DNA of 64,000 nt, from the NCBI RefSeq assembly GCF_001909055.1, contig NZ_LVWI01000003.1, positions 87,150 to 151,149 of the forward strand. Reading direction: 5' to 3'. This DNA is from Paenibacillus helianthi (lineage in GTDB: Bacteria > Bacillota > Bacilli > Paenibacillales > Paenibacillaceae). Below, piece by piece: positions 9,263-17,500 of the stretch. The notes under the pieces were generated by a model that made no database searches, had not been told where the DNA came from, and saw only the letters and a list, made by a program, of their open reading frames with translations. Position 1 is the stretch's first letter; each line of letters opens with the position of its first letter. A program made the position numbers and the translations under genes.

Positions 9263-9736
9263 TCAGTCCTCAAGCTGCCCGTTGATTTCTTCGAAATAGT
9301 GATAGACCCCATTCAAAAGCTCGATAAGCGTTTCGCTCCGTTCCTTGCCGAGATAGTCAATCATCCCCTTGAACGTGTCGCGGATTCTGTCAACAGCGGC
9401 GTCGGCACAGCGTTCGCCTTTGTCAGTCAATGCAATCCCGCTGACCCTTTTATCCAGGGCATCGCTGGTGCGGACCACATAACCCTGTGCCAGCAGACTG
9501 TTCACCATTTGGGTAATAGTGGGGGAGGTGACCTTATGCATTTTGCTGATATCAGAGATCGTAAGCACTGGCTTGCCGGATTTCTCGGTTCCTAATTTGA
9601 TCGTAACCAGCACACGAATTTCACTGGGCTTCAGTAGGGTGGGGTTGTTCTTCTGCCAGTTGATTTTGGAGAACTGCTGAAATACAGCCATCAGCTCATC
9701 AATGTTATCATATTTGCCTTTTCTGTCTTCGTTCAT
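9263..9736 (-). CDS. MarR family transcriptional regulator
   Basis: A 157-residue winged-helix regulator of the MarR family. The DNA-binding segment is ISDISKMHKVTSPTITQMVN followed by the wing DALDKRVSGIALTDKGE, with dimerisation helices at both ends. ATG 9736 has AGGTG four bases upstream; an in-frame TTG at 9748 overlaps that site. It is monocistronic, convergent with the LtaS-family gene, and its target and ligand are unknown. Confidence 0.9.
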   Translation of the reverse strand: MNEDRKGKYDNIDELMAVFQQFSKINWQKNNPTLLKPSEIRVLVTIKLGTEKSGKPVLTISDISKMHKVTSPTITQMVNSLLAQGYVVRTSDALDKRVSGIALTDKGERCADAAVDRIRDTFKGMIDYLGKERSETLIELLNGVYHYFEEINGQLED

Positions 9737-9847
9737 CGCACACCTCAAAGATCATCTTTCCCTTAATTATAGGTCATCATGTGAAGCAAAGGAATGGAAA
9801 GGACAAGAAACTTATGTGAAAAGGAGCTTCGTACCACTGTAGCCGGA

Positions 9848-10618
9848 TTATTCTGCGGGACTGTGGAGAAGTGAGACCTGGTATTTGTTCAGAAACATGC
9901 TCCATTCCTCCGAGGGCTTCTCGTCTGTAACGATAAAATCTATCTCGTCAAAGCCGAACAATCGGATAAAAGCAATCCGGTCGAATTTGGAGTAGTCTGC
10001 GAGAAGTACCGCTTTGCTGGCCTGCTGGCGCATAAGAATCTTGAGTTCGCTTTCGGCTTCGTTGGAATCGCTTAGTCCGCCTGTCATTGAAAGTGCCTTG
10101 CAGCTGAACAATGCGACGTCCACATTATATCTTTGGATGGTGTGGGAGGCGCTCGGCCCGACAAAGGAGTTGGTTTCAGCTCCCAGCACGCCGCCTGTGG
10201 AGATCAGCTTGTGCCCGGAATGCTGGAACTCGGACAGGACGACCAGTGAATTGGTGATGATCGTCAGGTTTTTTTTGACTTCGGTAATTTTCTTCAGTGC
10301 TTCAAAAGCGGTTGAGCTGGTGTCGGTCATCAGGCTGTCACCATCATTAATAAGCTCCAGGACGTTCGCGGCAATGGCCCGCTTGGCCTCGAGGTTGACC
10401 GCATGTCTATGGGAATAGGAAGGGTCCTCGTTGGTGTGAACATTCAGGATGGCGCCGCCATAGCTTTTCTTAGCGATGCCTTCCTTGTCCAGCTTTTCCA
10501 AATCTCTGCGGATCGTCTCTTCGGAGACATTGAAGTCCTGCGCCAAATCAGCGACATGGACTTTTTTGTTACGGTAGAGCTTATTGATAATGAGTTCACG
10601 GCGTTCAAATGCTCTCAC
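9848..10618 (-). CDS. DeoR/GlpR family repressor, probable fucose operon regulator
   Basis: A 256-residue DeoR-family regulator. The N-terminal helix-turn-helix includes VADLAQDFNVSEETIRRDLE (about residues 18-37), followed by a sugar-phosphate-binding DeoRC domain (from about 75, with the conserved ALFSCKALS region). GTG 10618 is chosen because AGGAGG lies ten bases upstream and because the extra 40 codons up to 10738 have no family counterpart. It is transcribed divergently from the fucose operon, so it probably represses that operon in response to a fucose-pathway phosphate such as L-fuculose-1-phosphate (inference from context). Confidence 0.88.
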   Translation of the reverse strand: MRAFERRELIINKLYRNKKVHVADLAQDFNVSEETIRRDLEKLDKEGIAKKSYGGAILNVHTNEDPSYSHRHAVNLEAKRAIAANVLELINDGDSLMTDTSSTAFEALKKITEVKKNLTIITNSLVVLSEFQHSGHKLISTGGVLGAETNSFVGPSASHTIQRYNVDVALFSCKALSMTGGLSDSNEAESELKILMRQQASKAVLLADYSKFDRIAFIRLFGFDEIDFIVTDEKPSEEWSMFLNKYQVSLLHSPAE

Positions 10619-10690
10619 TAAGGCGGACCTCCTGGCATGATTGATCTTTATTTCTATTTTACTATAATCCGAGGGATAAATAAAAGGAAA

Positions 10691-10755
10691 ATCCACATAA
10701 GACTCCACATTTATATTGCTAAAACCACATAAACTCACTATAAATGTGTGGATTT
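10691..10755. promoter_or_regulatory. Repeated CCACAT boxes, candidate DeoR operators
   Basis: The divergent region carries CCACATAA near 10692, CCACAT near 10704 and CCACATAA near 10725, plus the inverted form TGTGTGG near 10746. The boxes lie just upstream of the fucI promoter and overlap the region where the DeoR-gene promoter should lie. This arrangement fits a shared operator for the adjacent DeoR-type regulator. It is seen as repeats; the binding role is inferred. Confidence 0.5.
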
Positions 10756-10758
10756 ATG

Positions 10759-10787
10759 TTGACATACCTGGTTTATGATTTTATGAT
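10759..10787 (+). promoter_or_regulatory. SigA-type promoter of the fucose operon
   Basis: TTGACA at 10759-10764 and TATGAT at 10782-10787 are separated by exactly 17 bases. This is close to the housekeeping consensus. It lies 55 bases before the fucI start codon. Confidence 0.8.
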
Positions 10788-10795
10788 AGAGCATA

Positions 10796-10810
10796 TGCAA
10801 ACGCTTTTAT
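10796..10810 (+). promoter_or_regulatory. cre-like catabolite-responsive element
   Basis: TGCAAACGCTTTTAT resembles the CcpA-binding consensus TGWAANCGNTNWCA with few mismatches. It begins nine bases after the -10 box, the usual place for repression by CcpA. This suggests glucose repression of fucose use. Confidence 0.5.
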
Positions 10811-10841
10811 TGTTCTTATCATTCGGAGGAGGTTATATGGC

Positions 10842-12608
10842 ATGACAACTCATTATCCCAAAATCGGAATCCGCCCGACGATTGACGGGAGACGCCGCGG
10901 CGTTCGTGAATCACTTGAAGTCCAGACGATGGGTATGGCGGAGCGGGTCGCTGCCTTTTTGAAGGAAAACCTGCATTACCCTGACGGCTCACCTGTGGAA
11001 TGTGTAATTGCGGATTCCACGATTGGTGGAGTGAAGGAAGCTGCAGCCGCTCAGGCCAAATTCTCAGGCGCGAATGTAGGGGTATCCATTACAGTAACAC
11101 CCTGCTGGTGTTATGGCTCGGAAACGATGGATATGGATGCGGCGATTCCGAATGCGGTCTGGGGATTCAATGGTACGGAGAGACCCGGCGCGGTCTATCT
11201 TGCTGCTGTGCTGTCAGCGTATGCCCAGAAAGGCATTCCGGCTTTTGGGATCTATGGGGAGGATGTGCAGGATTCAGGAAGCGAGGATATCCCGGCTGAT
11301 GTCCAGACCAAGCTGCTGCGGTTCGCCAAATCGGCGCTTGCCGTTGCTCTGATGAAGGGTACCTCCTACCTGTCGATGGGATCGGTATCAATGGGCATCG
11401 CTGGTTCGATTGTGAATGACCAGTTCTTTCAGGAGTACCTGGGCATGCGCAATGAATATATCGATATGTCCGAGTTCGTCCGCCGTTTCGAGGAAGGCAT
11501 TTACGATCAGGAGGAATTTGCCCGCGCGCTGAAATGGACGAAGGAGAATTGCCGGATCGGCCCTGATAATAACCCTGGACATCTCCAGCTTAGCAGCGAA
11601 GAGAAGGAAGCCCAGTGGGAAACCTGCGTCAAGATGGCACTTATCGGCCGTGATCTGATGGTCGGGAATCCGCTGCTTGCAGAGCTTGGATTTGAAGAAG
11701 AGGGTCAAGGCCACAACGCGCTTGCAGCCGGCTTCCAGGGGCAGCGTCAATGGACGGACCACTTCCCGAATGGTGATTTCATGGAGACGATCCTGAATTC
11801 CTCCTTCGACTGGAACGGCAAGCGCGCTCCTTATATTCTGGCTACGGAGAATGACAGCCTGAACGGCGTGACCATGCTGTTCAATTATCTGCTGACGAAT
11901 ACGGCGCAGATCTTCGCCGATGTCCGCACCTACTGGAGTCCGGCAGCCGTGAAGCGTGTGACCGGATACGAGCTGCAAGACCAGGCAGCTGGCGGCCTGC
12001 TCCATCTGATCAATTCCGGATCTGCTGCACTAGACGGTGCAGGTGAACAGACGAGAGAGGGCAAGCCGGTAATCAAACCATTCTGGGAGATCACAGATGA
12101 GGAAGTGGAAGCTACTCTGAAGGCAACGGAGTTCCGGGCGGCTTCACAGGAATATTTCCGAGGGGGCGGCTTCTCTACCGATTATCTGACCAAGGGCGGA
12201 ATGCCTGTAACAATGGCGCGGCTTAATCTGGTCAAAGGACTGGGGCCTGTCCTGCAACTGGTGGAAGGTTATACTGCGGAGCTGCCTGAAGAGGTGCACC
12301 GCACGCTGGATGAACGTACAGATCCTACCTGGCCGACCACCTGGTTCGCCCCTATTCTCACCGGAACCGGCTCTTTCAGCTCGGTGTATGACGTGATGAA
12401 TAATTGGGGAGCCAATCACGGAGCAATCAGCTACGGTCATATTGGTGCAGATCTGATTACACTGGCATCCATGCTGCGCATTCCGGTCAGTATGCATAAT
12501 GTGGAGGCGTCGCGGATTTTCCGGCCGCGTGTCTGGTCACTGTTCGGGACGGAGAGTCTTGAGGCTGCGGACTACCGGGCCTGCCGCAATTTTGGACCCC
12601 TATATTAA
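10842..12608 (+). CDS. fucI: L-fucose isomerase
   Basis: A 588-residue isomerase converting L-fucose to L-fuculose in the cytoplasm, Mn2+-dependent. Length equals the family norm. Residues matching the E. coli metal ligands are visible at Glu336 (in ATENDS), Asp360 (FADVRTY) and His526 (GANHGA). The ATG has GGAGGAGG about ten bases upstream; a nearer ATG at 10837 runs into a stop after two codons. It is the first gene of an operon with a kinase, a class II aldolase and a mutarotase, which supports fucose over arabinose as substrate, although some FucI enzymes also accept D-arabinose. Confidence 0.95.
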   Translation: MTTHYPKIGIRPTIDGRRRGVRESLEVQTMGMAERVAAFLKENLHYPDGSPVECVIADSTIGGVKEAAAAQAKFSGANVGVSITVTPCWCYGSETMDMDAAIPNAVWGFNGTERPGAVYLAAVLSAYAQKGIPAFGIYGEDVQDSGSEDIPADVQTKLLRFAKSALAVALMKGTSYLSMGSVSMGIAGSIVNDQFFQEYLGMRNEYIDMSEFVRRFEEGIYDQEEFARALKWTKENCRIGPDNNPGHLQLSSEEKEAQWETCVKMALIGRDLMVGNPLLAELGFEEEGQGHNALAAGFQGQRQWTDHFPNGDFMETILNSSFDWNGKRAPYILATENDSLNGVTMLFNYLLTNTAQIFADVRTYWSPAAVKRVTGYELQDQAAGGLLHLINSGSAALDGAGEQTREGKPVIKPFWEITDEEVEATLKATEFRAASQEYFRGGGFSTDYLTKGGMPVTMARLNLVKGLGPVLQLVEGYTAELPEEVHRTLDERTDPTWPTTWFAPILTGTGSFSSVYDVMNNWGANHGAISYGHIGADLITLASMLRIPVSMHNVEASRIFRPRVWSLFGTESLEAADYRACRNFGPLY

Positions 12609-12634
12609 CTTCTGGAAGCGGGCAGGTGAATGGA

Positions 12635-14077
12635 ATGGGCAAGCGGATAAAACTGCTGGCAGTGGATCTCGGGGCAAGCTCGGGAAGAGTGATCCTCGGC
12701 ACCTATAACGGAAGCAGCATGGTGACAGAGGAAGTGCACCGGTTTGCCAACACACCGGTGCAGGACAGCGGACATTTATACTGGAATGTCCCGGCTCTGC
12801 TTCAGGAGATTAAGCAGGGAATCAAGCTGGCGTGCCAGGCTCACGGAGAAATAACAAGCCTCAGTGTGGATACCTGGGGAGTAGATTACGGCTACTTGGA
12901 TCATGCCGGGAAGCTGCTTGATTCTCCGTATCATTACCGGGATCAGCGGATGGGGAAATACCGTAATCGCCTGGAGGAGCTGCTGCCGCCTGAGGAGCAG
13001 TTCAGGCTTACCGGCAATCAGCCGGACCCGATCAATACTCTTTACCAGCTGTTTGCGGATTTGCAGGAGAACCCGCTGCTTCAGGAGCGTGCTGACCATA
13101 TTCTCATGATGCCTGACTTGTTCCTGTACCTGCTGTCCGGGACTGCTTCTGCAGAGAAAACCATTCTGAGTACGAGCGGGCTGCTGGACGCCGGTACTGG
13201 CGACCCTTCATCTGTGGTTCTCGGCAGGCTGGGAATTCCGGCGGGTCTGATTCCGCTTCGTGTTGAGGCCGGAACGGCCATCGGCAGGCTGCTGCCGGAG
13301 CTCTGCGCTGAACTGGGCTGCGGACCCATCCGCGTTATTGCCGGTGCCTCTCATGATACAGCTTCCGCCGTAGCCTCCATTCCATATATGGAGAAGGAAG
13401 GGGTAGCGTTTATCAGCTGCGGTACCTGGTCACTCGTTGGCATGGAAACGAAGGCTCCCGTGCTAACCCCGGCAAGCTATAAATATGGCTTCACCAATGA
13501 AGGCTGCTATGGCAGCGGGAACCGGCTGCTTAAGAACATTACCGGCCTGTGGCTGCTCCAAGAAACGCGCAGGACCTGGGCGGAAGCGGGTGAAGTGCTG
13601 AGCTTCGGGGAGCTTTCCACACTTGCCGGGAACGAGGGGGCGGCACAATCTTTTATCCAACCGAACGATCCGGTCTTCAGTACGCCTGGAGACATGCCGG
13701 GACGTATCGCTGAATACTGCCGGAGTACCGGTCAACGGGTCCCAGAGACCAAAGGGGCGATGGTCCGCACGATTCTGGAGAGCCTCGCCCAGTCCTATGC
13801 GGCTGCGATCCAAGAGCTGGAAGAAATTACTGGTGAAAAGGTTCGTAAAGTTCATATGGTTGGAGGGGGGATTCAGAATAAGCTCCTCTGCCAGTTGACG
13901 GCGGACGCTTCCGGAAGAGAAATTATAGCCGGTCCCGTCGAAGCCAGTGCGCTCGGCAATCTGCTGGTGCAGCTGGCAGCCCTGGGCGAACTGGATTTCA
14001 GCCGGGCCGCAGAGATTGTAGCAGCTTCCGAGACCCTGACGGTCTATCGGCCAATAAATGATAATAGAGGAGAATAA
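12635..14077 (+). CDS. FGGY sugar kinase, RhaB-like, probable L-fuculokinase
   Basis: A 480-residue FGGY-family kinase. The first phosphate motif VDLGASSGRV is characteristic of the rhamnulokinase (RhaB) branch rather than the enterobacterial FucK branch. VDTWGVDYGYLD, ISCGTWSLVG and VGGGIQNKLLCQLTAD are further family motifs. By position between fucI and fucA it should phosphorylate L-fuculose at O1. A GTG nine bases upstream is an alternative start; ATG 12635 has AGGTGA at five bases. Rhamnulose kinase activity cannot be excluded from sequence. Confidence 0.88.
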   Translation: MGKRIKLLAVDLGASSGRVILGTYNGSSMVTEEVHRFANTPVQDSGHLYWNVPALLQEIKQGIKLACQAHGEITSLSVDTWGVDYGYLDHAGKLLDSPYHYRDQRMGKYRNRLEELLPPEEQFRLTGNQPDPINTLYQLFADLQENPLLQERADHILMMPDLFLYLLSGTASAEKTILSTSGLLDAGTGDPSSVVLGRLGIPAGLIPLRVEAGTAIGRLLPELCAELGCGPIRVIAGASHDTASAVASIPYMEKEGVAFISCGTWSLVGMETKAPVLTPASYKYGFTNEGCYGSGNRLLKNITGLWLLQETRRTWAEAGEVLSFGELSTLAGNEGAAQSFIQPNDPVFSTPGDMPGRIAEYCRSTGQRVPETKGAMVRTILESLAQSYAAAIQELEEITGEKVRKVHMVGGGIQNKLLCQLTADASGREIIAGPVEASALGNLLVQLAALGELDFSRAAEIVAASETLTVYRPINDNRGE

Positions 14078-14080
14078 ACC

Positions 14081-14731
14081 ATGGATGAGCTGGAAAAGAA
14101 ACTGCGACTGCAAATTTGCGATATCGGAAGGAACTTGTTCAATAAGGATTTTATAGCCTCGAATGACGGCAACATCTCTGCCCGTTTGAGCGGAAATGAA
14201 GTGTTAGCTACACCAACTGGGGTCAGCAAAGGCTATCTGGAGCCGCATATGCTGGTCAAAGTCAATCTCGAGGGAGAGATACTAGAAGCACACGAAGGCT
14301 ACAGACCTTCAACAGAAGTCAAAATGCATTTGCGGATATACCGGGAGCTTCCAGAGATGAACGGGGTAGTGCATGCGCACCCGCCGTTTGGTACTGCTTT
14401 TGCCATTAAAGGGGAAGCACTCGACAAAATGATGATGCCGGAATCCGTTATCGCTATGGGTGATATTCCTCTGGCTAAATACGGCACACCTTCTACGGAG
14501 GAAGTTCCTGATTCCATCATGCCGTTCCTGGGCAAGAAAACAGCCGTGCTGCTGGAAAGCCATGGCGCACTGTCCTGGGGCAAGGATGTAATGGGTGCAT
14601 ATATGAACATGGAGCGGCTGGAATACACCGCCAAGCTGACCTTTTTAACCCGCATGATTAACGGGGAACGTGAGCTGCCGCCGAACCGGATTGAAGAGCT
14701 GGTGGCGCTGCGGTCCTTCTATGGAATGTAA
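14081..14731 (+). CDS. fucA: L-fuculose-1-phosphate aldolase
   Basis: A 216-residue class II (zinc) aldolase of the FucA/AraD family. It splits L-fuculose-1-phosphate to dihydroxyacetone phosphate and L-lactaldehyde. Zinc ligands His98 and His100 (VVHAHPPFG) and His161 (ESHGALSWG) and catalytic Glu79 are all present, aligning with His92, His94, His155 and Glu73 of the E. coli enzyme. It starts three bases after the kinase stop with AGAGGAGA as ribosome site. L-ribulose-phosphate epimerase paralogues share the fold, but the operon favours FucA. Confidence 0.92.
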   Translation: MDELEKKLRLQICDIGRNLFNKDFIASNDGNISARLSGNEVLATPTGVSKGYLEPHMLVKVNLEGEILEAHEGYRPSTEVKMHLRIYRELPEMNGVVHAHPPFGTAFAIKGEALDKMMMPESVIAMGDIPLAKYGTPSTEEVPDSIMPFLGKKTAVLLESHGALSWGKDVMGAYMNMERLEYTAKLTFLTRMINGERELPPNRIEELVALRSFYGM

Positions 14732-14746
14732 GGAGGGGATCTGAAC

Positions 14747-15178
14747 ATGCTGAAGAAAATCCCCAAGCTGCTCTCCCCCGAACTCGTCAAAATCATGATG
14801 GAGATGGGCCATGGCGATGAGCTGGTGCTCGCAGATGCCAACTTTCCCGGCCATGCGCTGCATTCCCGGGTGATCCGCTGTGACGGCTTAGGCATTCCTG
14901 AGCTGCTGGCTGCGGTTCTGGAGCTGCTCCCGCTGGATCATTATGCGGATCATCAGGCTGCGCTCATGAGTGTCGTTCCAGGAGATCCTACAGTCCCTGT
15001 AATCTGGGATACGTATAAGGAAATCATTTCTGGTTTTGATGAGGATGCGCAGATCTCCCATGAAGAACGCTTTGCTTTCTATACCCGCTCACAAAGTGCT
15101 TATGCTATTGTAATCACCGGTGAAGAGGCGCTTTACGGTAATGTTATTCTTAAAAAAGGTGTGATTAAGAGCAGTTGA
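14747..15178 (+). CDS. fucU: L-fucose mutarotase (RbsD/FucU family)
   Basis: A 143-residue RbsD/FucU mutarotase interconverting alpha and beta L-fucose so that the isomerase gets its preferred anomer. The catalytic His is His22 in MGHGDELVLADANFP. TRSQSAYAIVITGE near the C terminus is a FucU signature. AAGGAGGGG precedes the ATG, 15 bases after fucA. It is the last gene of the operon and a strong terminator follows. No fucose transporter or lactaldehyde reductase is in this operon. Confidence 0.94.
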   Translation: MLKKIPKLLSPELVKIMMEMGHGDELVLADANFPGHALHSRVIRCDGLGIPELLAAVLELLPLDHYADHQAALMSVVPGDPTVPVIWDTYKEIISGFDEDAQISHEERFAFYTRSQSAYAIVITGEEALYGNVILKKGVIKSS

Positions 15179-15212
15179 TCCCTTTTGACTGTTGGATATG
15201 AAGTCAGGAATA

Positions 15213-15268
15213 ATCCTGTCAGTAATGGATTCTCCACGTGAGAATGTATTACTGGCAGGATTTTTTTG
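15213..15268 (+). terminator. Intrinsic terminator of the fucose operon
   Basis: Long arms ATCCTGTCAGTAAT (15213 on) and ATTACTGGCAGGAT pair with one mismatch. A nested TTCTC/GAGAA hairpin sits in the loop, and seven T follow. Confidence 0.85.
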
Positions 15269-15494
15269 GGTTTCACGGCCTGCAGGAGTGGCAGGTGCAA
15301 AAACTATTATGTTATGTTTTATGTCATTATGCATAACATTTGAATCGTGTTTTTAGTCAGGAATCCAAAAACAGACGATTTTAGATTGATTTTTTTAGGG
15401 GAACAAGATTAAAATATACACAATAAGTTATATAATCTAACATATAATAAATTACCTTAACGGAGTTTATCGGGAGTGGAGAGGTGGAACGAAC
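15269..15494. other. AT-rich intergenic region before the Rieske gene
   Basis: Between the fucose terminator and the Rieske gene there is no coding signal. It holds an inverted repeat (ATGTTATG at 15309-15316, CATAACAT at 15332-15339) that could be an operator, and two TATAAT boxes at 15431-15436 and 15443-15448 with no convincing -35. Nothing else is recognised. Confidence 0.4.
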
Positions 15495-16541
15495 ATGATT
15501 GAGGAAAACAAGAAACTGGTGCATGAACTCGAGCTTCCCCGTGACTGCACATTCTCCCCTGAGGACTGGCGGGTCTTAGCTGAATATTGGTACCCGGTCG
15601 CCATAGCAGATGAGGTACAGAACAAACCGCTCGCAGTGAAGCTGCTGGATATGAAGCTGGTATGCTACCGAAGTGAGGGTAAAGTGGTCATCGCGCGTGA
15701 TCTATGTTTCCATCGGGGAGCACCTCTCAGCAAGGGCTGGGTAGAGAATGGCGAAATTGTGTGCCCTTACCACGGGTTCCGCTATAACTGTGAAGGGAAA
15801 TGTACCGCCGTTCCGGCTCATCCCAGCTCCAAAATCTCACCCAAGCTGAAGCTGATTGTGTATCCGGCCATTGAACGCTACGGCTTGATCTGGACCTGCC
15901 TAGGCTCATCACCTGAGCAAATTCCAGCCTTCCCCGGGTGGGAGGATCCGGACTATATGAATATTTTGCCGCCGAGCTTCGATATTGCCGGTTCGTCCGG
16001 CCGCCAGATGGAAGGATTCCTCGATGTCTCACATTTCGCTTATGTGCATACGGCAACCTTCGGTGACCGCAACAACACTGAGGTTCCCCAATACAAGGTT
16101 AGACGCGAAGGCAGCGAACTGGTTGCGGAATACTGGAGTACGGTCAGCAATTACGGGAAAGGCCAGGAGAACCCGGCACCGGAAGGCTTCATGTGGCTGC
16201 GCGAATTCCGTGTGTTCCCGCCGTTTGCGGCTTCGCTTACCGTCTATTTTCCGGATGAAGGCAGACTCAAAATTCTAAACTGTGCTTCCCCGGTATCTGC
16301 GCGATATACCCGGCTCTTCTGTCCGATCTCCAGAAACTTCGACAAGAACGCACCGGTACAGGATACGATCAACTTCAACCTGCAGGTCTTCGCAGAAGAC
16401 GCAGAAATGGTGGAGTCGCAGACTCCGGAGGATCTGCCGCTTGATCTGCAGGCAGAAGCACATATTCCGGCGGACCGAACCTCAATTGCTTACCGTCAGT
16501 TGTTAACGGAACTTGGGCTTGGACGGACTTATACTTCATAA
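15495..16541 (+). CDS. Rieske [2Fe-2S] non-heme iron oxygenase
   Basis: A 348-residue Rieske-type ring-hydroxylating or demethylating oxygenase alpha subunit. The cluster ligands are Cys71, His73, Cys90 and His93. The mononuclear iron site is DVSHFAYVH, giving His180 and His185 with bridging Asp177. Organisation resembles the VanA, PaO and Tic55-type single-component group, about 340-350 aa. No reductase or ferredoxin gene is adjacent, so electrons must come from elsewhere. GAGAGGTGG precedes the ATG and a terminator follows, so it is monocistronic. The substrate is unknown; family members act on aromatics, N-methyl amines or sterols. Confidence 0.88.
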   Translation: MIEENKKLVHELELPRDCTFSPEDWRVLAEYWYPVAIADEVQNKPLAVKLLDMKLVCYRSEGKVVIARDLCFHRGAPLSKGWVENGEIVCPYHGFRYNCEGKCTAVPAHPSSKISPKLKLIVYPAIERYGLIWTCLGSSPEQIPAFPGWEDPDYMNILPPSFDIAGSSGRQMEGFLDVSHFAYVHTATFGDRNNTEVPQYKVRREGSELVAEYWSTVSNYGKGQENPAPEGFMWLREFRVFPPFAASLTVYFPDEGRLKILNCASPVSARYTRLFCPISRNFDKNAPVQDTINFNLQVFAEDAEMVESQTPEDLPLDLQAEAHIPADRTSIAYRQLLTELGLGRTYTS

Positions 16542-16591
16542 TCATCGAGTGTAGTTTCATTGTATGATACGATTCCCGGATTCGCAGATTC

Positions 16592-16637
16592 CCTTCCTGT
16601 GCCTGTTCTCCGGAGCAGCGCACAGGAAGGTTTTTTT
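16592..16637 (+). terminator. Intrinsic terminator after the Rieske gene
   Basis: Perfect 11-bp arms CCTTCCTGTGC (16592-16602) and GCACAGGAAGG (16620-16630) are followed by seven T. Confidence 0.92.
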
Positions 16638-16650
16638 GTAAATATAGAGT

Positions 16651-16902
16651 TGGAGCTAGTCTGATGGCCTGATGGCTTGGAGTTAACAAAATGACTAATC
16701 CGCCGGTGATAAAAAAAACTGCATTTTTGACGGGAATTCGCTTAGACTTAAGCTGAACGAACCCTGTGACCAGATGAAGCAGAGCATAGAGGTAAAAAAG
16801 GATAAAAATAGCTGCTAGCATGGGGAAGCCTCTATTCGATTGCAATAGAATGTAGAGGGGCATAAACATTAACGTGGAGGTAAGGAGCTTGAACAGAGGC
16901 AT
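16651..16902 (-). pseudogene. Possible remnant of a small membrane protein gene
   Basis: On the minus strand the frame from 16902 encodes about 84 residues that look like real membrane protein, with helices near residues 5-22, 28-48 and 60-75. It then runs on through the Rieske terminator into an unrelated antisense frame. No ribosome site precedes the ATG, which also overlaps the opposite-strand acetyltransferase start. It may be a decayed gene or chance. Low confidence. Confidence 0.2.
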
Positions 16903-17426
16903 GGCAAATGATTACTGCATCGCAGCAATGGATGAACAGCAGGCCCGGAAAATTGTGAATTGGGACTATGAACCGCCATATTCTATCTATAATATGACAG
17001 ATGATCCCGAAGACATACAAGAAATGTTGGACGGAACGTATTTCTCGGTGCTTTCCACTGAGGGTGAGCTGGTTGGATTCTTTTGTTATGGACAAAATGC
17101 TCAGGTTCCAGGGGGCAGGCTGCAGGGTTTGTACATAGGCGATGATGTATTGGATATCGGGCTGGGGATGAGGCCGGATCTGACAGGAAAGGGGAAGGGG
17201 CTCGGCTTTGTACAGGCGGGTTTGGCATTTGGTCAGGCGACATGCACCCTCGGGCTTTAGATTAACTGTTGCTGCTTTTAATCAAAGAGCGTTCACACTC
17301 TATACTCAAGCAGGCTTTGTGCGTACTACATCTTTCCTGAACAAGAACGGAGAAACGGAACGGGAGTTCATTATCATGGAGTCGACTGGAGAAAGTAGGT
17401 GCATGTCTGATAAAATAGAGAAGTAG
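16889..17426 (+). pseudogene. GNAT family acetyltransferase, frameshifted
   Basis: An N-acetyltransferase of the GNAT superfamily split between two frames. Frame 1 from TTG 16889 (GGAGG eight bases upstream) gives the N-terminal half with MRPDLTGKGKGLGFVQAG, the acetyl-CoA loop. It would end at TAG 17258. Frame 2 continues the family from about 17240 with RHAPSGFRLTVAAFNQRAF and LYTQAGFVRTT and ends at 17426. One extra base near 17238-17242 explains the break. The reconstructed protein is about 178 residues, normal for the family. It is either a recent pseudogene or a sequencing indel. Substrate unknown. Confidence 0.75.
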
Positions 17427-17500
17427 AAGCCACAACGATTCCAGACTGTTCCGGCAGCGGCGAAATGCAGGACCGGCATCAACCCAAAGGAGACTTGATT

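Noticed and set aside
17252..17262. Programmed +1 frameshift like prfB at CTT TAG in the GNAT gene
   Set aside because: The frame that matches the family already changes about 15-20 bases upstream (RHAPSGF in frame 2), so an indel explains the data better, and no upstream Shine-Dalgarno-like stimulator is seen.
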